Positions 1 to 7,053 of a DNA stretch of 64,000 nt are shown one piece after another. The DNA comes from Agromyces hippuratus (GTDB lineage Bacteria; Actinomycetota; Actinomycetes; Actinomycetales; Microbacteriaceae). The position numbers and the translations under genes are program-made. Where the stretch lies: positions 1 to 64,000 of the forward strand of contig NZ_JACCFI010000001.1 of NCBI RefSeq assembly GCF_013410355.1, in the 5' to 3' direction. Each line of letters begins with the position of its first letter. Positions within the stretch are counted from its first letter, which is position 1. A model generated the notes under the pieces. The model saw nothing but the letters and a program-made list of their open reading frames with translations. It had not been told where the DNA came from and ran no database searches.

Positions 1-2
1 AC

Positions 3-56
3 GCGCAGCTGGCCGAGATCATCGCGAAGCTGCTCGAAGCCACCAAGGGAGAGTGA
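3..56 (+). CDS. C-terminal end of a truncated upstream gene
   Basis: Only the last 17 codons and a TGA stop lie in the window, in frame with base 3. The visible peptide (AQLAEIIAKLLEATKGE) is a charged amphipathic helix. The stop is separated from the next GTG start by one base, so this gene and the methyltransferase are probably co-transcribed. The fragment is too short to assign a family. Confidence 0.5.
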   Translation, partial: AQLAEIIAKLLEATKGE

Positions 57-57
57 C

Positions 58-924
58 GTGGGCGTCGACCTGCGCGGAGGCGAGTGGCTCGACGACAACC
101 TCGCCAACTGGGACGAGCGCGTCGCGGTGCACGTCGCGTCGGAGATGTACGACCGCACCCGGCTCCGCGAGGGCGGTGACGTGCTCGATCCGATCGTGCG
201 CGAGACGCTCGCTCGGCTCTATCCCGACGGGCTCGAGGGCCTGCGGGTGCTGCACCTGCAGTGCCACTTCGGCTCCGACACCCTGTCGCTCGCGAACCTC
301 GGGGCGACGGTCGTCGGCATCGACTTCTCGCCGCAGGCGGTCGCCGAAGCGCGTCGCATGGCCGACGAGCTCGGCCTCTCGCAGCGCGCCCGGTTCATCG
401 AGGCGAACGTCTACGACGCCCGCCACATGCTGCCCGAACCCGAGTCGTTCGACCTCGTCTTCACCTCGTGGGGCACGATCGGCTGGCTTCCGGATGTCGC
501 GGAGTGGGCACGCATCGTGTCGTGGTTCGTGAAGCCGGGCGGCCGGTTCGTCTTCGCCGACGGGCACCCCACCGCGTTCGTGTTCGACGGCGACGGCGGG
601 CCCGGCGGTCTGCCGGCGTTCGCCTACCCGTACGCGAACGAGTCGCCCGACATCATCGACGACCCGAGCGACTACGCAGACGCCGAGGTCGCGCTCGCCA
701 ACGCACGCACGTGGGAGTGGACGCATCCGCTCGGCGAGGTCGTCGCGGCGCTGCGCGATGCCGGCCTCGACATCGAGACGTTCACCGAGCACTACCGGGT
801 GCCGTGGCGCATCTTCCCGGCGACGGTCGACCTCGGCGACGGCATGTACGGCTGGCCCGCCGAGCAGTGGCTGCCGCTCTCGTACGAGCTCGTCGCGGTG
901 CCGCGCACCACGCCGGTCGAGTAG
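58..924 (+). CDS. Class I SAM-dependent methyltransferase
   Basis: 288 residues from a GTG start that sits one base after the upstream stop. Residues about 60-90 form the Rossmann SAM-binding signature: strand VLHLQCHFGSDTLSLA (motif I, a variant without the usual GxGxG), then VVGIDFS with the acidic residue expected to hold the SAM ribose. A post-I acidic loop and the hydrophobic strand SFDLVFTSWG (motif IV) follow. Such proteins transfer a methyl group from SAM to a small molecule or macromolecule in the cytosol. The substrate cannot be read from the sequence and the neighbours give no pathway clue. A strong hairpin lies 37 bases after the stop. Confidence 0.85.
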   Translation: MGVDLRGGEWLDDNLANWDERVAVHVASEMYDRTRLREGGDVLDPIVRETLARLYPDGLEGLRVLHLQCHFGSDTLSLANLGATVVGIDFSPQAVAEARRMADELGLSQRARFIEANVYDARHMLPEPESFDLVFTSWGTIGWLPDVAEWARIVSWFVKPGGRFVFADGHPTAFVFDGDGGPGGLPAFAYPYANESPDIIDDPSDYADAEVALANARTWEWTHPLGEVVAALRDAGLDIETFTEHYRVPWRIFPATVDLGDGMYGWPAEQWLPLSYELVAVPRTTPVE

Positions 925-960
925 CACGACGCGCGGATCGAGGCCACGGCCCCGATCGTC

Positions 961-998
961 GCGGATGCCTCGGAGTGAGACCGCTCCGAGGCATCCGC
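961..998. terminator. Bidirectional hairpin terminator between methyltransferase and chitinase
   Basis: A 15-bp perfect inverted repeat, GCGGATGCCTCGGAG and its complement, with an 8-base loop. It lies between two convergent genes and so can serve both. No long T-run follows. The stem contains the word GGATGCC that recurs through the window. Confidence 0.75.
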
Positions 999-1011
999 CG
1001 TTCTCGGGAAA

Positions 1012-2379
1012 TCAGTCGAGCGGGCCCTCGTCGGCCGAGCGCAGTGCCTCGCCGAGTGCGCTGCCGAGTTCGTTGCGGTAGTCGCCCGAGAGGTCCCACC
1101 ACATCGCACCGCCGTAGCCCTGGCCGGCGAGCCATTCGGCCTTCGCGGTGACGGACTTCGGGTCGTCGAGGCTCCACCACTGGCCGCTCTCCGCGTCGAA
1201 GCGCCACGAGGCTCCGAGCGCGGGATCGAAGTAGCCCTCGCCGATGTCGCGGATCTCGTAGTAGGGCTTCGTGCCGATCGAGGTGACGGTGGAGTCGGGC
1301 GTCCACCCGGCGCGGTCGCCGACCGTCACGCCGGTCCAGCCCTGTCCGTAGGCCGCGAGGCCGACGTTCAGCTGGTCGGGGCGGGCGCCGCCTGCGGTGT
1401 AGAGCGCGACGGCGTTGTCGATCGCGAGGCCCCAGTTGTTGGCGCCATCCGGGTGCAGGTTGCCCTGGTGACCGGTGTTGCCGGTCCATCCGCCGGCGTA
1501 GTCGTAGCCCTGCACGTTCAGCCAGTCGATCGACGCGAAGAGGCGGGCGGTGTTCCATCCGCCGGCGTTCGTGTTCCAGCCGCCGGCGGGACCGAATGCG
1601 GTGAGCAGGTAGCGTTCGCCGGTCTCGTCGCCGTAGGCGTCGAGCTGCGCGCGGAACTCCTCCATGAGGGCGAGGAAGTTCTCCTTGTCTTCGGGCTTCG
1701 CGTTCGCCGTCTCGCCGCCGTTGACGGGCCACTCCCAGTCGACGTCGATGCCGTCGAAGACGCCGGCCGCGGCGCCCGGGCCGCCGAGGCTGCCGACCTT
1801 CGGCAGGTCGCCCTTGAGGTAGACGTCGATGCACGAGGAGACGAGTGCGGCGCGGCTCTCGGGGGTGGATGCCGCCTCGGAGAAGTGGTCGGACCAGGTC
1901 CAGCCGCCGAGCGAGATGAGCACCTTCGTGTCGGGGCTGACCTCCTTCAGCTTCTTCAGCTGGTTGAAGTTGCCGGCGAGTCGCTGGTGCTTGTTCGCCT
2001 TGTCCTTCTTGCCGTCGACGGAGTCGGCCGCCGAGACGAGTCGGAGGTAGTCGTTCTGCGCGTCGCCCTCGCCCGGCACATCCGTGATCTCGCACTTCAG
2101 GTTCGACGTGACGTTGCCGAAGGCGTAGTTGATGTGGGTGACATCGTCGATCGCGCCCGTGCGCAGCAGGTCTTCGATCTGGTAGTCGCGGGTGACCGGG
2201 GTGTCCGCCATGAGGTAGCCGACCGAGCGGTATCCGTTGATCTCAGTCGGGCCCGCGGAGTCGGCGTGGCCGTGGTTGCCGTTGCCGTGCGCGAGTGCGG
2301 GGGAGGCCGCAGCAGCGGCGATGAGTGCGGTGGCGGCGGCCGTGACGGCCGCTCCTCGGAGCAGATGGCGTGGTGACAT
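1012..2379 (-). CDS. Secreted GH18 chitinase
   Basis: 455 residues. The ATG at 2379 is chosen because it begins a clear Sec signal peptide (basic MSPRHLLRG, then an Ala-rich hydrophobic core ending SPALA around residue 30) and has GAGGAT just upstream; the longer open frame is not needed. Residues 156-159 carry the GH18 SxGG motif (SLGG). Residues 209-217 (DGIDVDWEW) carry the DxxDxDxE catalytic motif, with Glu216 as the expected acid. GH18 enzymes cleave beta-1,4 bonds in chitin by substrate-assisted catalysis. No carbohydrate-binding module is evident, so this is a single-domain exported enzyme. A palindromic operator-like site lies in its promoter region. Confidence 0.93.
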   Translation of the reverse strand: MSPRHLLRGAAVTAAATALIAAAAASPALAHGNGNHGHADSAGPTEINGYRSVGYLMADTPVTRDYQIEDLLRTGAIDDVTHINYAFGNVTSNLKCEITDVPGEGDAQNDYLRLVSAADSVDGKKDKANKHQRLAGNFNQLKKLKEVSPDTKVLISLGGWTWSDHFSEAASTPESRAALVSSCIDVYLKGDLPKVGSLGGPGAAAGVFDGIDVDWEWPVNGGETANAKPEDKENFLALMEEFRAQLDAYGDETGERYLLTAFGPAGGWNTNAGGWNTARLFASIDWLNVQGYDYAGGWTGNTGHQGNLHPDGANNWGLAIDNAVALYTAGGARPDQLNVGLAAYGQGWTGVTVGDRAGWTPDSTVTSIGTKPYYEIRDIGEGYFDPALGASWRFDAESGQWWSLDDPKSVTAKAEWLAGQGYGGAMWWDLSGDYRNELGSALGEALRSADEGPLD

Positions 2380-2451
2380 TGAATCCTCATCGATCGTCGT
2401 CGGAGCCGTGCTGGGTGAACGGTTGCGGCGACCGTAGCAAGATCGCCCCGA

Positions 2452-2470
2452 GTTTGGAAAGAGTCCTAAC
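2452..2470. promoter_or_regulatory. Operator-like palindrome upstream of the chitinase gene
   Basis: GTTTGGA-N5-TCCTAAC is an inverted repeat with one mismatch, 73 bases before the chitinase start. It overlaps the likely -35 region of a leftward promoter whose -10 may be TACGGT (2436-2431). The half-site TTAGGA/TCCTAA resembles sites used by ROK-family sugar repressors; that link is inference. Confidence 0.4.
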
Positions 2471-2537
2471 AAAGAATGTGGGATCGCGCGCATCGATCGC
2501 CGAGTTCGTTGCGGATTCCTCCATCGGATCGCGGGAG

Positions 2538-2556
2538 GTGTGCAGCTTCTGCACAC
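2538..2556. other. Short stem-loop
   Basis: Perfect 8-bp inverted repeat GTGTGCAG / CTGCACAC with a 3-base loop, in the 276-base non-coding stretch between the chitinase and the first tRNA. It has no T-run. It could be a protein-binding site or part of a leader; its role is unknown. Confidence 0.4.
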
Positions 2557-2576
2557 GCGCGCGAGCGGGTGAAGAG

Positions 2577-2594
2577 CGGATGCCGCGGCATCCG
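2577..2594. other. 18-bp perfect palindrome built from the GGATGCC word
   Basis: CGGATGCCGCGGCATCCG is fully self-complementary, 62 bases upstream of the first tRNA-fMet. It contains two head-to-head copies of the recurrent word. Without a loop it is unlikely to act as an intrinsic terminator. Confidence 0.45.
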
Positions 2595-2655
2595 TCGATG
2601 GGAACTGCCTCGATTCGACGGGGCTCGATACTCGTGATAGTGTTTCTTCTTGTGC

Positions 2656-2732
2656 CGCGGGGTGGAGCAGTTCGGTAGCTCGCTGGGCTCATAACCCAGA
2701 GGTCGTAGGTTCAAATCCTGCCCCCGCAACCA
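2656..2732 (+). tRNA. tRNA-fMet (CAT), copy 1
   Basis: A 77-base cloverleaf with encoded CCA. The acceptor strands CGCGGGG and CCCCGCA leave a C1-A72 mismatch. The anticodon stem has three consecutive G-C pairs flanking loop CTCATAA. Both are hallmarks of the bacterial initiator, so this is the start tRNA and not an elongator. The D-arm (GAGC..GCTC) and T-arm (GTAGG TTCAAAT CCTGC) are intact. Confidence 0.95.
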
Positions 2733-2757
2733 AGGTGTTCGTCAGAACGCACGAAGA

Positions 2758-2787
2758 AATCCCGGTCTCGAACGAGGCCGGGATTTC
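2758..2787 (+). terminator. Terminator after tRNA-fMet copy 1
   Basis: Hairpin AATCCCGGTCTCG-AA-CGAGGCCGGGATT, a 13-bp stem with one G-T pair, followed by TTCTGCG. It lies 25 bases after the tRNA CCA end. The same hairpin follows copy 2, and a close relative lies at 10413-10454. Confidence 0.8.
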
Positions 2788-2951
2788 TGCGTTAACGCCG
2801 TCGTCGCCGAGCGGTGGATCGCCGCGGCCGGCAGCCCGGAATCCAGGTATTGGTCGGTCCGCCTCCGACGGTGACGTAAACTGGTTCTCCCGTCGCAGTG
2901 GCCTCGATTGGAGCCAGTGCGAAGGGATGACTGCCGCAAGGCAGTCGGTGA

Positions 2952-3028
2952 CGCGGGGTGGAGCAGTTCGGTAGCTCGCTGGGCTCATAACCCAGAGGTC
3001 GTAGGTTCAAATCCTGCCCCCGCAACCA
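2952..3028 (+). tRNA. tRNA-fMet (CAT), copy 2
   Basis: Identical over all 77 bases to the copy at 2656-2732, with the same initiator features (C1-A72, three G-C pairs in the anticodon stem). It starts 296 bases downstream of copy 1 in the same orientation. Each copy carries its own terminator, so the two are probably separate transcription units. Confidence 0.95.
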
Positions 3029-3053
3029 AAGAGTTCGTCAGAACGCACGAAGG

Positions 3054-3083
3054 AATCCCGGTCTCGAACGAGGCCGGGATTTC
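3054..3083 (+). terminator. Terminator after tRNA-fMet copy 2
   Basis: Same AATCCCGG...CCGGGATT hairpin as after copy 1, followed by TCTGCG. Its far side lies 18 bases from the stop of the leftward small membrane gene, so it may stop both transcripts. Confidence 0.8.
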
Positions 3084-3101
3084 TGCGTTGACGGCAGATG
3101 T

Positions 3102-3266
3102 TCACACGCTGTTGCGCCCGGCGATCATCCGGATGAGCCAGGCGATCACCGCGATGGCGAGGAGGACGAGTCCGACCCACAGCAGGAAGTTGAGCGACTG
3201 CACGAGGCCGCCCGTGATCGCCAGGATGACGGCGACGACGATGACGATGATCAGCAGGATGTTCAT
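3102..3266 (-). CDS. Small two-helix membrane protein
   Basis: 54 residues from an ATG with GGGAA in the Shine-Dalgarno position. Almost the whole chain is hydrophobic. One segment covers about residues 3-25 (ILLIIVIVVAVILAITGG) and a second about 28-48 (LNFLLWVGLVLLAIAVIAWL), with a short basic tail RMIAGRNSV. The size and pattern match the small stress-associated hydrophobic proteins common in Actinobacteria. No catalytic residue is present and no function can be assigned. It lies head-to-head with the small-gene pair starting at 3525. Confidence 0.7.
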   Translation of the reverse strand: MNILLIIVIVVAVILAITGGLVQSLNFLLWVGLVLLAIAVIAWLIRMIAGRNSV

Positions 3267-3524
3267 GACGATTCCCTTCGTTTCTCCCGGCGACGTCGAG
3301 GTCACCGAGATGTCCACGTGATCGAACGTTATGGCTGCGTGGAGGTTCAGGGGAGGGGGTTGACATCTCGCGCTCGCTGGTTTGTGGCCTCCGCCTCGCG
3401 ACGGGGCCCCCTGACCCGGACTCCGACCGCCCGAAAAGTCAATCCCTTTCGGGTCGGATCGGAACACGCGTACGTTCGAAACGGCGGCCCCGATGGTGCG
3501 GCCGCATGAACGAGGAGCACGAGA

Positions 3525-3689
3525 ATGAGAGATCCAGATCCCGCTGATTCGAGCGGTTCGGACCAACTCGACGAGGCCGTCGAAGCGGCCGAACAGCATC
3601 AGCAGGCCGATGAGGACGCCGACCCGAACGAACACGTCGTCGTCCGCGACCCCGAGACCGGTCGCCTTCGCGAGGAGCGGGCGCAATGA
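3525..3689 (+). CDS. Small acidic hypothetical protein
   Basis: 54 residues, ATG with GAGGAG eight bases upstream. The composition is strongly acidic with a Gln/His stretch (EAAEQHQQADEDADPNEH) and no hydrophobic segment, so it is likely soluble and perhaps disordered. The stop overlaps the next start in an ATGA junction, which implies translational coupling with the 90-residue protein that follows. I do not recognise a family. Confidence 0.6.
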   Translation: MRDPDPADSSGSDQLDEAVEAAEQHQQADEDADPNEHVVVRDPETGRLREERAQ

Positions 3690-3958
3690 GTTCCGTCCTC
3701 GATGACGTGCCTCATCACGAACGCGTCGCCCATGTGAACGGCCTTCCCCCGATCGGGCTGTGGTGGCCAATGCTCGAACGACCGCTGCGGCGAGAGGTGC
3801 TGGAGAACGTCCACGCGCCGCTTCGAGCCGTCGTCGTTCGTCGCATCTACGAACTCTGCGAACTCGACCCGGGCCACGCGCCGAAACTCGGTATGCGGCT
3901 CGGCGAGAACGAGCGCGCCTACATCGCGGGCTGGATGCACTCCGTCGACTGGAACTGA
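3686..3958 (+). CDS. Hypothetical 90-residue protein
   Basis: Begins at the ATG within the ATGA stop-start overlap of the preceding small gene. The sequence is helical and Arg/His/Trp-rich (e.g. LPPIGLWWPMLERPLRREVLENV) with no membrane segment. The C-terminal part (MRLGENERAYIAGWMHSVDWN) may be a small helical module. The coupling suggests the two small proteins act together. I do not recognise the family; codon use is typical of the window. Confidence 0.6.
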   Translation: MSSVLDDVPHHERVAHVNGLPPIGLWWPMLERPLRREVLENVHAPLRAVVVRRIYELCELDPGHAPKLGMRLGENERAYIAGWMHSVDWN

Positions 3959-4022
3959 CGATCAGTCATCGGCGCAACGGTCGGTCCGAGCCTGGTCTGC
4001 TCCCGCGAGATGAGGAAGAGGG

Positions 4023-5186
4023 TCATGAGAACCTCGCGGTGATCACCGCGATCATCGCGACGCCGGCCATGACCAGGGCCATCGCGGAGTAGCCGCCCAC
4101 GGCCACGGCGATGACGGGGCCGAGGGCCGGCCCGAGTGCGGAGATCGCGGTGATCGGCGCGGCGAACACTCCGTTGATGCTGCCGTAGTTGCGGGTGCCC
4201 CATCGGTCGGCCACTGCGGACCCCTGCACCAGGGTCTGGGCGCCGCGAACGGCGCCGGCGATGATGCCGATGCCGATGAGGAGCCACGGCGGCCCGGGCA
4301 CCAAGCCCATCAGCGCCAGGAGCACGACGGCGAGACTCGACGTGATGGCGAGCGGGATCCAGGGTTCGGTCCTGTGCGGAACCGCGACGTACAGCAGTCG
4401 GCCGATGACTTGACCTGCGCCGAGCAGACCGAGCGCCCATGCGGCGAGCTCGTACGTCATGCCCTTCTCCATGTAGAGCGGGATGATCGCGAGGGTGACG
4501 CTGAACAGTGCGGCCGCGAGGGCGACCATCGACACCTCGAGCATCCAGAACCGGCGCGTCCGGATCACGGCACCGACGTGATGCACCGCTTCTCCGGCGT
4601 GGGCTGGTGGGAGCGGAGCCCATGCGCGTTCGAGGAAGAACCAGTGCAGCGGCACCGTGAGGACGAGCAACGCACCCGCGAGGATCAGGAAGGTCGCGCG
4701 CCAGTCGAATGCGGTGAGGAGGCCGGCGACGATGGGAGCGAACACGGTCGAGGCGAGGCCGCCGGCCAGGGTCAGGATCGTCATCGCGCTGCGCCGCGAG
4801 TCGCCGTGGCGGCGGGCGATGACGGTGAACGCCGCCTGGTAGAGCACAGCCGCCTGCGCAAGTCCGCACACCACCCAGCCCAGCGTGAAGACGACCAGAT
4901 CGGATGCCGCGCTGACGATCACCAGGCCCAGGCTGCCGACGACGGCCCCCAACGTCATGACGAGGCGCGGGCCGCGATCGTCGAGCCATCGACCGACGAC
5001 GATGCCGGCCGCGGCGGAGACGATCAGCCCGCCTGAGAAGCACAGCGTGACCGTCGCAACGCCCCAGCCGGTCTCGTCTGCGATCGCCGGCGCCGCGACG
5101 ATCAGGGTGTAGTACAGGATGCCCCAGCTGATGACCTGGCCGATGGAGAGCGCGGCCAGGCGCACTCCGAGCGGACGATTCGACAC
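4023..5186 (-). CDS. MFS permease of the arsenic island
   Basis: 387 residues from a GTG, chosen because the transporter fold begins immediately (RPLGVRLAALSIGQVISWG). About 12 hydrophobic segments are visible, with the MFS loop signature GRWLDDRGPR between segments 2 and 3. It lies 20 bases downstream of arsR in the same direction, so the two are probably one operon read away from arsO. Its position and the absence of ArsB or Acr3 suggest it exports an arsenic species, perhaps an organoarsenical or thio-arsenical. Substrate assignment is inference. No strong ribosome-binding site precedes the GTG, so the exact start is uncertain. Confidence 0.8.
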   Translation of the reverse strand: MSNRPLGVRLAALSIGQVISWGILYYTLIVAAPAIADETGWGVATVTLCFSGGLIVSAAAGIVVGRWLDDRGPRLVMTLGAVVGSLGLVIVSAASDLVVFTLGWVVCGLAQAAVLYQAAFTVIARRHGDSRRSAMTILTLAGGLASTVFAPIVAGLLTAFDWRATFLILAGALLVLTVPLHWFFLERAWAPLPPAHAGEAVHHVGAVIRTRRFWMLEVSMVALAAALFSVTLAIIPLYMEKGMTYELAAWALGLLGAGQVIGRLLYVAVPHRTEPWIPLAITSSLAVVLLALMGLVPGPPWLLIGIGIIAGAVRGAQTLVQGSAVADRWGTRNYGSINGVFAAPITAISALGPALGPVIAVAVGGYSAMALVMAGVAMIAVITARFS

Positions 5187-5206
5187 GGCCGACCGGGTGC
5201 CGGCCG

Positions 5207-5569
5207 TCAGCGGGAGGCGGTGACGTCGAGCAACTGCGACAGCTGGCCGAGCGCCCCGGGCACGAGCTTGTAGTAGGCCCAGGTGCCGCGCTTGCTGCGG
5301 GAGAGAAAGCCTGCTTCCATGAGGATCTTCAGATGGTGCGACACAGTCGGCTGGCTGAGTCCGACCGGTTCGATGAGGTCGCACACGCACGCCTCGCCGC
5401 CTTCCGACGCGGCGACGATCGAGACCAGTCGAAGTCGGGTCGGGTCTGCCAGGGCCTTCAGCTTCTTCGCGAGGTCATCCGCACGCTCCGCATCGATGGC
5501 CTCGCTGGTCAGCGGCGTGCAACACGCGACCGACTCCGGCTGGATCACAGGCAACAGCGTGGTGGACAT
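5207..5569 (-). CDS. arsR: ArsR-family arsenite-responsive repressor
   Basis: 120 residues. The ATG at 5569 is preferred over upstream in-frame ATGs because AGGA lies eight bases before it. A winged-helix DNA-binding core is clear (DLAKKLKALADPTRLRLVSI, then LSQPTVSHHLKILMEAG). The motif ACVCDL in the metal-site helix matches the CVC arsenite/antimonite site of classical ArsR, and an extra Cys pair (SVACCTPL) lies near the N terminus. Apo-ArsR sits on its operator and is released by As(III). It is divergent from the arsO-like gene across a short promoter region with an inverted repeat. Confidence 0.9.
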   Translation of the reverse strand: MSTTLLPVIQPESVACCTPLTSEAIDAERADDLAKKLKALADPTRLRLVSIVAASEGGEACVCDLIEPVGLSQPTVSHHLKILMEAGFLSRSKRGTWAYYKLVPGALGQLSQLLDVTASR

Positions 5570-5587
5570 GTCGACCATCCTATCCGA

Positions 5588-5625
5588 ATATTGACAAACG
5601 TCGATGGAGTGTCCAAACTCAATAT
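5588..5625. promoter_or_regulatory. Divergent ars promoter region with inverted repeat
   Basis: ATATTGA (5588-5594) and TCAATAT (5619-5625) form a perfect 7-bp inverted repeat with a 24-base gap, lying in the 89 bases between arsR and the arsO-like gene. TTGACA at 5591-5596 is a consensus -35 for the rightward gene. This is a likely operator for the arsR product. It differs in sequence from the two ATAGA-N6-TCTAT dyads farther right. Confidence 0.5.
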
Positions 5626-5658
5626 CGAAGTTCATCGATGCCTAGGAGGCGCACCACC

Positions 5659-7014
5659 ATGACGCTGATCGATCTCACCGTCCCGAGCCTGCAGCAGCGC
5701 AGCCTCGACACCCTGCCCGTCGCGATCATCGGCGCGGGGCCCGTCGGCCTCGCAGCAGCCGCGAACCTCGTCGAGCGCGGCATCGACTTCGTCATCTACG
5801 AAGCGGGCGACGAGATCGCATCGAGCATCCGCCAGTGGGGGCACACTCGCCTCTTCTCGCCGTGGAAGCACGTCGTCGACCCGGCTTCACGTCGACTGCT
5901 CGAGGCCACAGGGTGGCAGCTGCCGGCCCCCGAGAGCCTCCCGACGGGCACCGAACTCGTCGAGCAGTACCTCGAACCGCTCGCCGCCCTCGACATGATC
6001 GCCGACCGGATCCGCACCGGCGTACGAGTCTCCGCAGTCACCAGGCAGGGCATGGACCGCACCCGCACCGCCCGCCGCGCCGCTACCCCGTTCCTGCTTC
6101 GCGCGCACACCTCCGACGGAGTCGAGGAGTTCACCGCGAGAGCCGTGATCGACACGTCCGGCACGTACGCCCACCCGAACAGCCTCGGCTCCTCCGGCCT
6201 GGAACCTCTCGGCCTCACCGAGGTCGCCGACCGCGTCAGCCACGCCCTGCCCGATGTGCTCGGCCGCGAACGAGCACGGTTCACTGGTCGACACACCACG
6301 GTGGTCGGCGCCGGGCACTCGGCGGCGAACACCCTGCTGGCGCTTGCCCAGCTCGCCGAGCAGGAGCCGGAGACGCGCATCACCTGGCTGATCCGCAACG
6401 CCAGCGCGGTCCGGGTCACGACCTCCGGCGACGACGGCCTTGCCGCCCGTGCGTCGATCGGTCGCCGCGTCGATGCGCTCGTGGCTGCCGGCCGCATCAC
6501 CGTGGTCGACCGATTCGAGATCGTCCGGCTCGGCCGCAGCGACGACGGGGTTCGTGTCTACGGCGCTCGCCGCGGCGAACTGGTCGAGCACGACACCGAC
6601 CTCGTGGTCAGTGCCACCGGCTTCCGGCCCGACCTCGACATGCTCCGCGAAGTCCGCCTCGAGCTGGACGAGATCGTCGAGGCCCCCAAGCGCCTCGCGC
6701 CGCTGATCGACCCGAACGTGCACACCTGCGGCACCGTCGAGCCGCACGGATTCGCCGAACTCACCCATCCCGAGCCCGGATTCTTCCTCGCCGGGATGAA
6801 GAGCTACGGCCGCGCCCCCACATTCCTCCTCGCAACCGGGTACGAGCAGGTCCGCTCGATCACCGCGTGGCTCGCCGGTGACGTCGCAGCCGCCAGCAAC
6901 GTCGAACTCGTGCTGCCCGAGACCGGCGTGTGTTCCACCAGCCTCGCACCCGACGGCTCCTCGTGCTCGACGGACGACGCAGCGGGCGGGTCGCAGAGCA
7001 GCTGCTGCAGCTAG
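5659..7014 (+). CDS. arsO: ArsO-like FAD/NAD(P)-dependent monooxygenase of the ars island
   Basis: 451 residues. The ATG at 5659 is set by a perfect AGGAGG nine bases upstream; an ATG at 5638 lies in front of that site. Residues 25-30 (GAGPVG) hold the FAD ADP-binding fold, and a second nucleotide fold (VVGAGHSAANTLLAL) near residue 213 should bind NAD(P)H. This is the two-fold layout of flavin monooxygenases, and relatives in ars operons are called ArsO. The substrate is not established from the sequence. The C-terminal tail is unusual, with CSTSLAPDGSSCSTD and a final SSCCS, giving four cysteines in the last 24 residues. These could bind As(III), which is inference. Confidence 0.75.
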   Translation: MTLIDLTVPSLQQRSLDTLPVAIIGAGPVGLAAAANLVERGIDFVIYEAGDEIASSIRQWGHTRLFSPWKHVVDPASRRLLEATGWQLPAPESLPTGTELVEQYLEPLAALDMIADRIRTGVRVSAVTRQGMDRTRTARRAATPFLLRAHTSDGVEEFTARAVIDTSGTYAHPNSLGSSGLEPLGLTEVADRVSHALPDVLGRERARFTGRHTTVVGAGHSAANTLLALAQLAEQEPETRITWLIRNASAVRVTTSGDDGLAARASIGRRVDALVAAGRITVVDRFEIVRLGRSDDGVRVYGARRGELVEHDTDLVVSATGFRPDLDMLREVRLELDEIVEAPKRLAPLIDPNVHTCGTVEPHGFAELTHPEPGFFLAGMKSYGRAPTFLLATGYEQVRSITAWLAGDVAAASNVELVLPETGVCSTSLAPDGSSCSTDDAAGGSQSSCCS

Positions 7015-7035
7015 ATCGCCGCGCGGCCTCCGTGT

Positions 7036-7053
7036 CATAGACTTCCATCTATG
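7036..7053. promoter_or_regulatory. Dyad operator and leaderless promoter of the arsR-arsC fusion gene
   Basis: CATAGA-N6-TCTATG is a perfect dyad whose right half includes the ATG start codon. TAGACT (7038-7043) inside it is a -10 hexamer seven bases before the ATG, so the mRNA is probably leaderless. A repressor bound here would block RNA polymerase directly. The core ATAGA-N6-TCTAT recurs before arsC. Confidence 0.7.

Larger units (their letters stand above)
2656..3092 (+). repeat. Tandem duplication: tRNA-fMet plus terminator, two units
   Basis: Two direct copies of about 140 bases (2656-2796 and 2952-3092) each contain tRNA, linker (..GTTCGTCAGAACGCACGAA..), hairpin and TTCTGCGTT. They differ at only a few bases. 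The about 155 bases between them are unrelated and show no gene. The near-identity implies a recent duplication or ongoing gene conversion. Confidence 0.85.

Noticed and set aside
5638..5658. An upstream ATG as the start of the arsO-like gene
   Set aside because: It precedes the perfect AGGAGG, which would then fall inside the coding region. The ATG at 5659 has ideal spacing.
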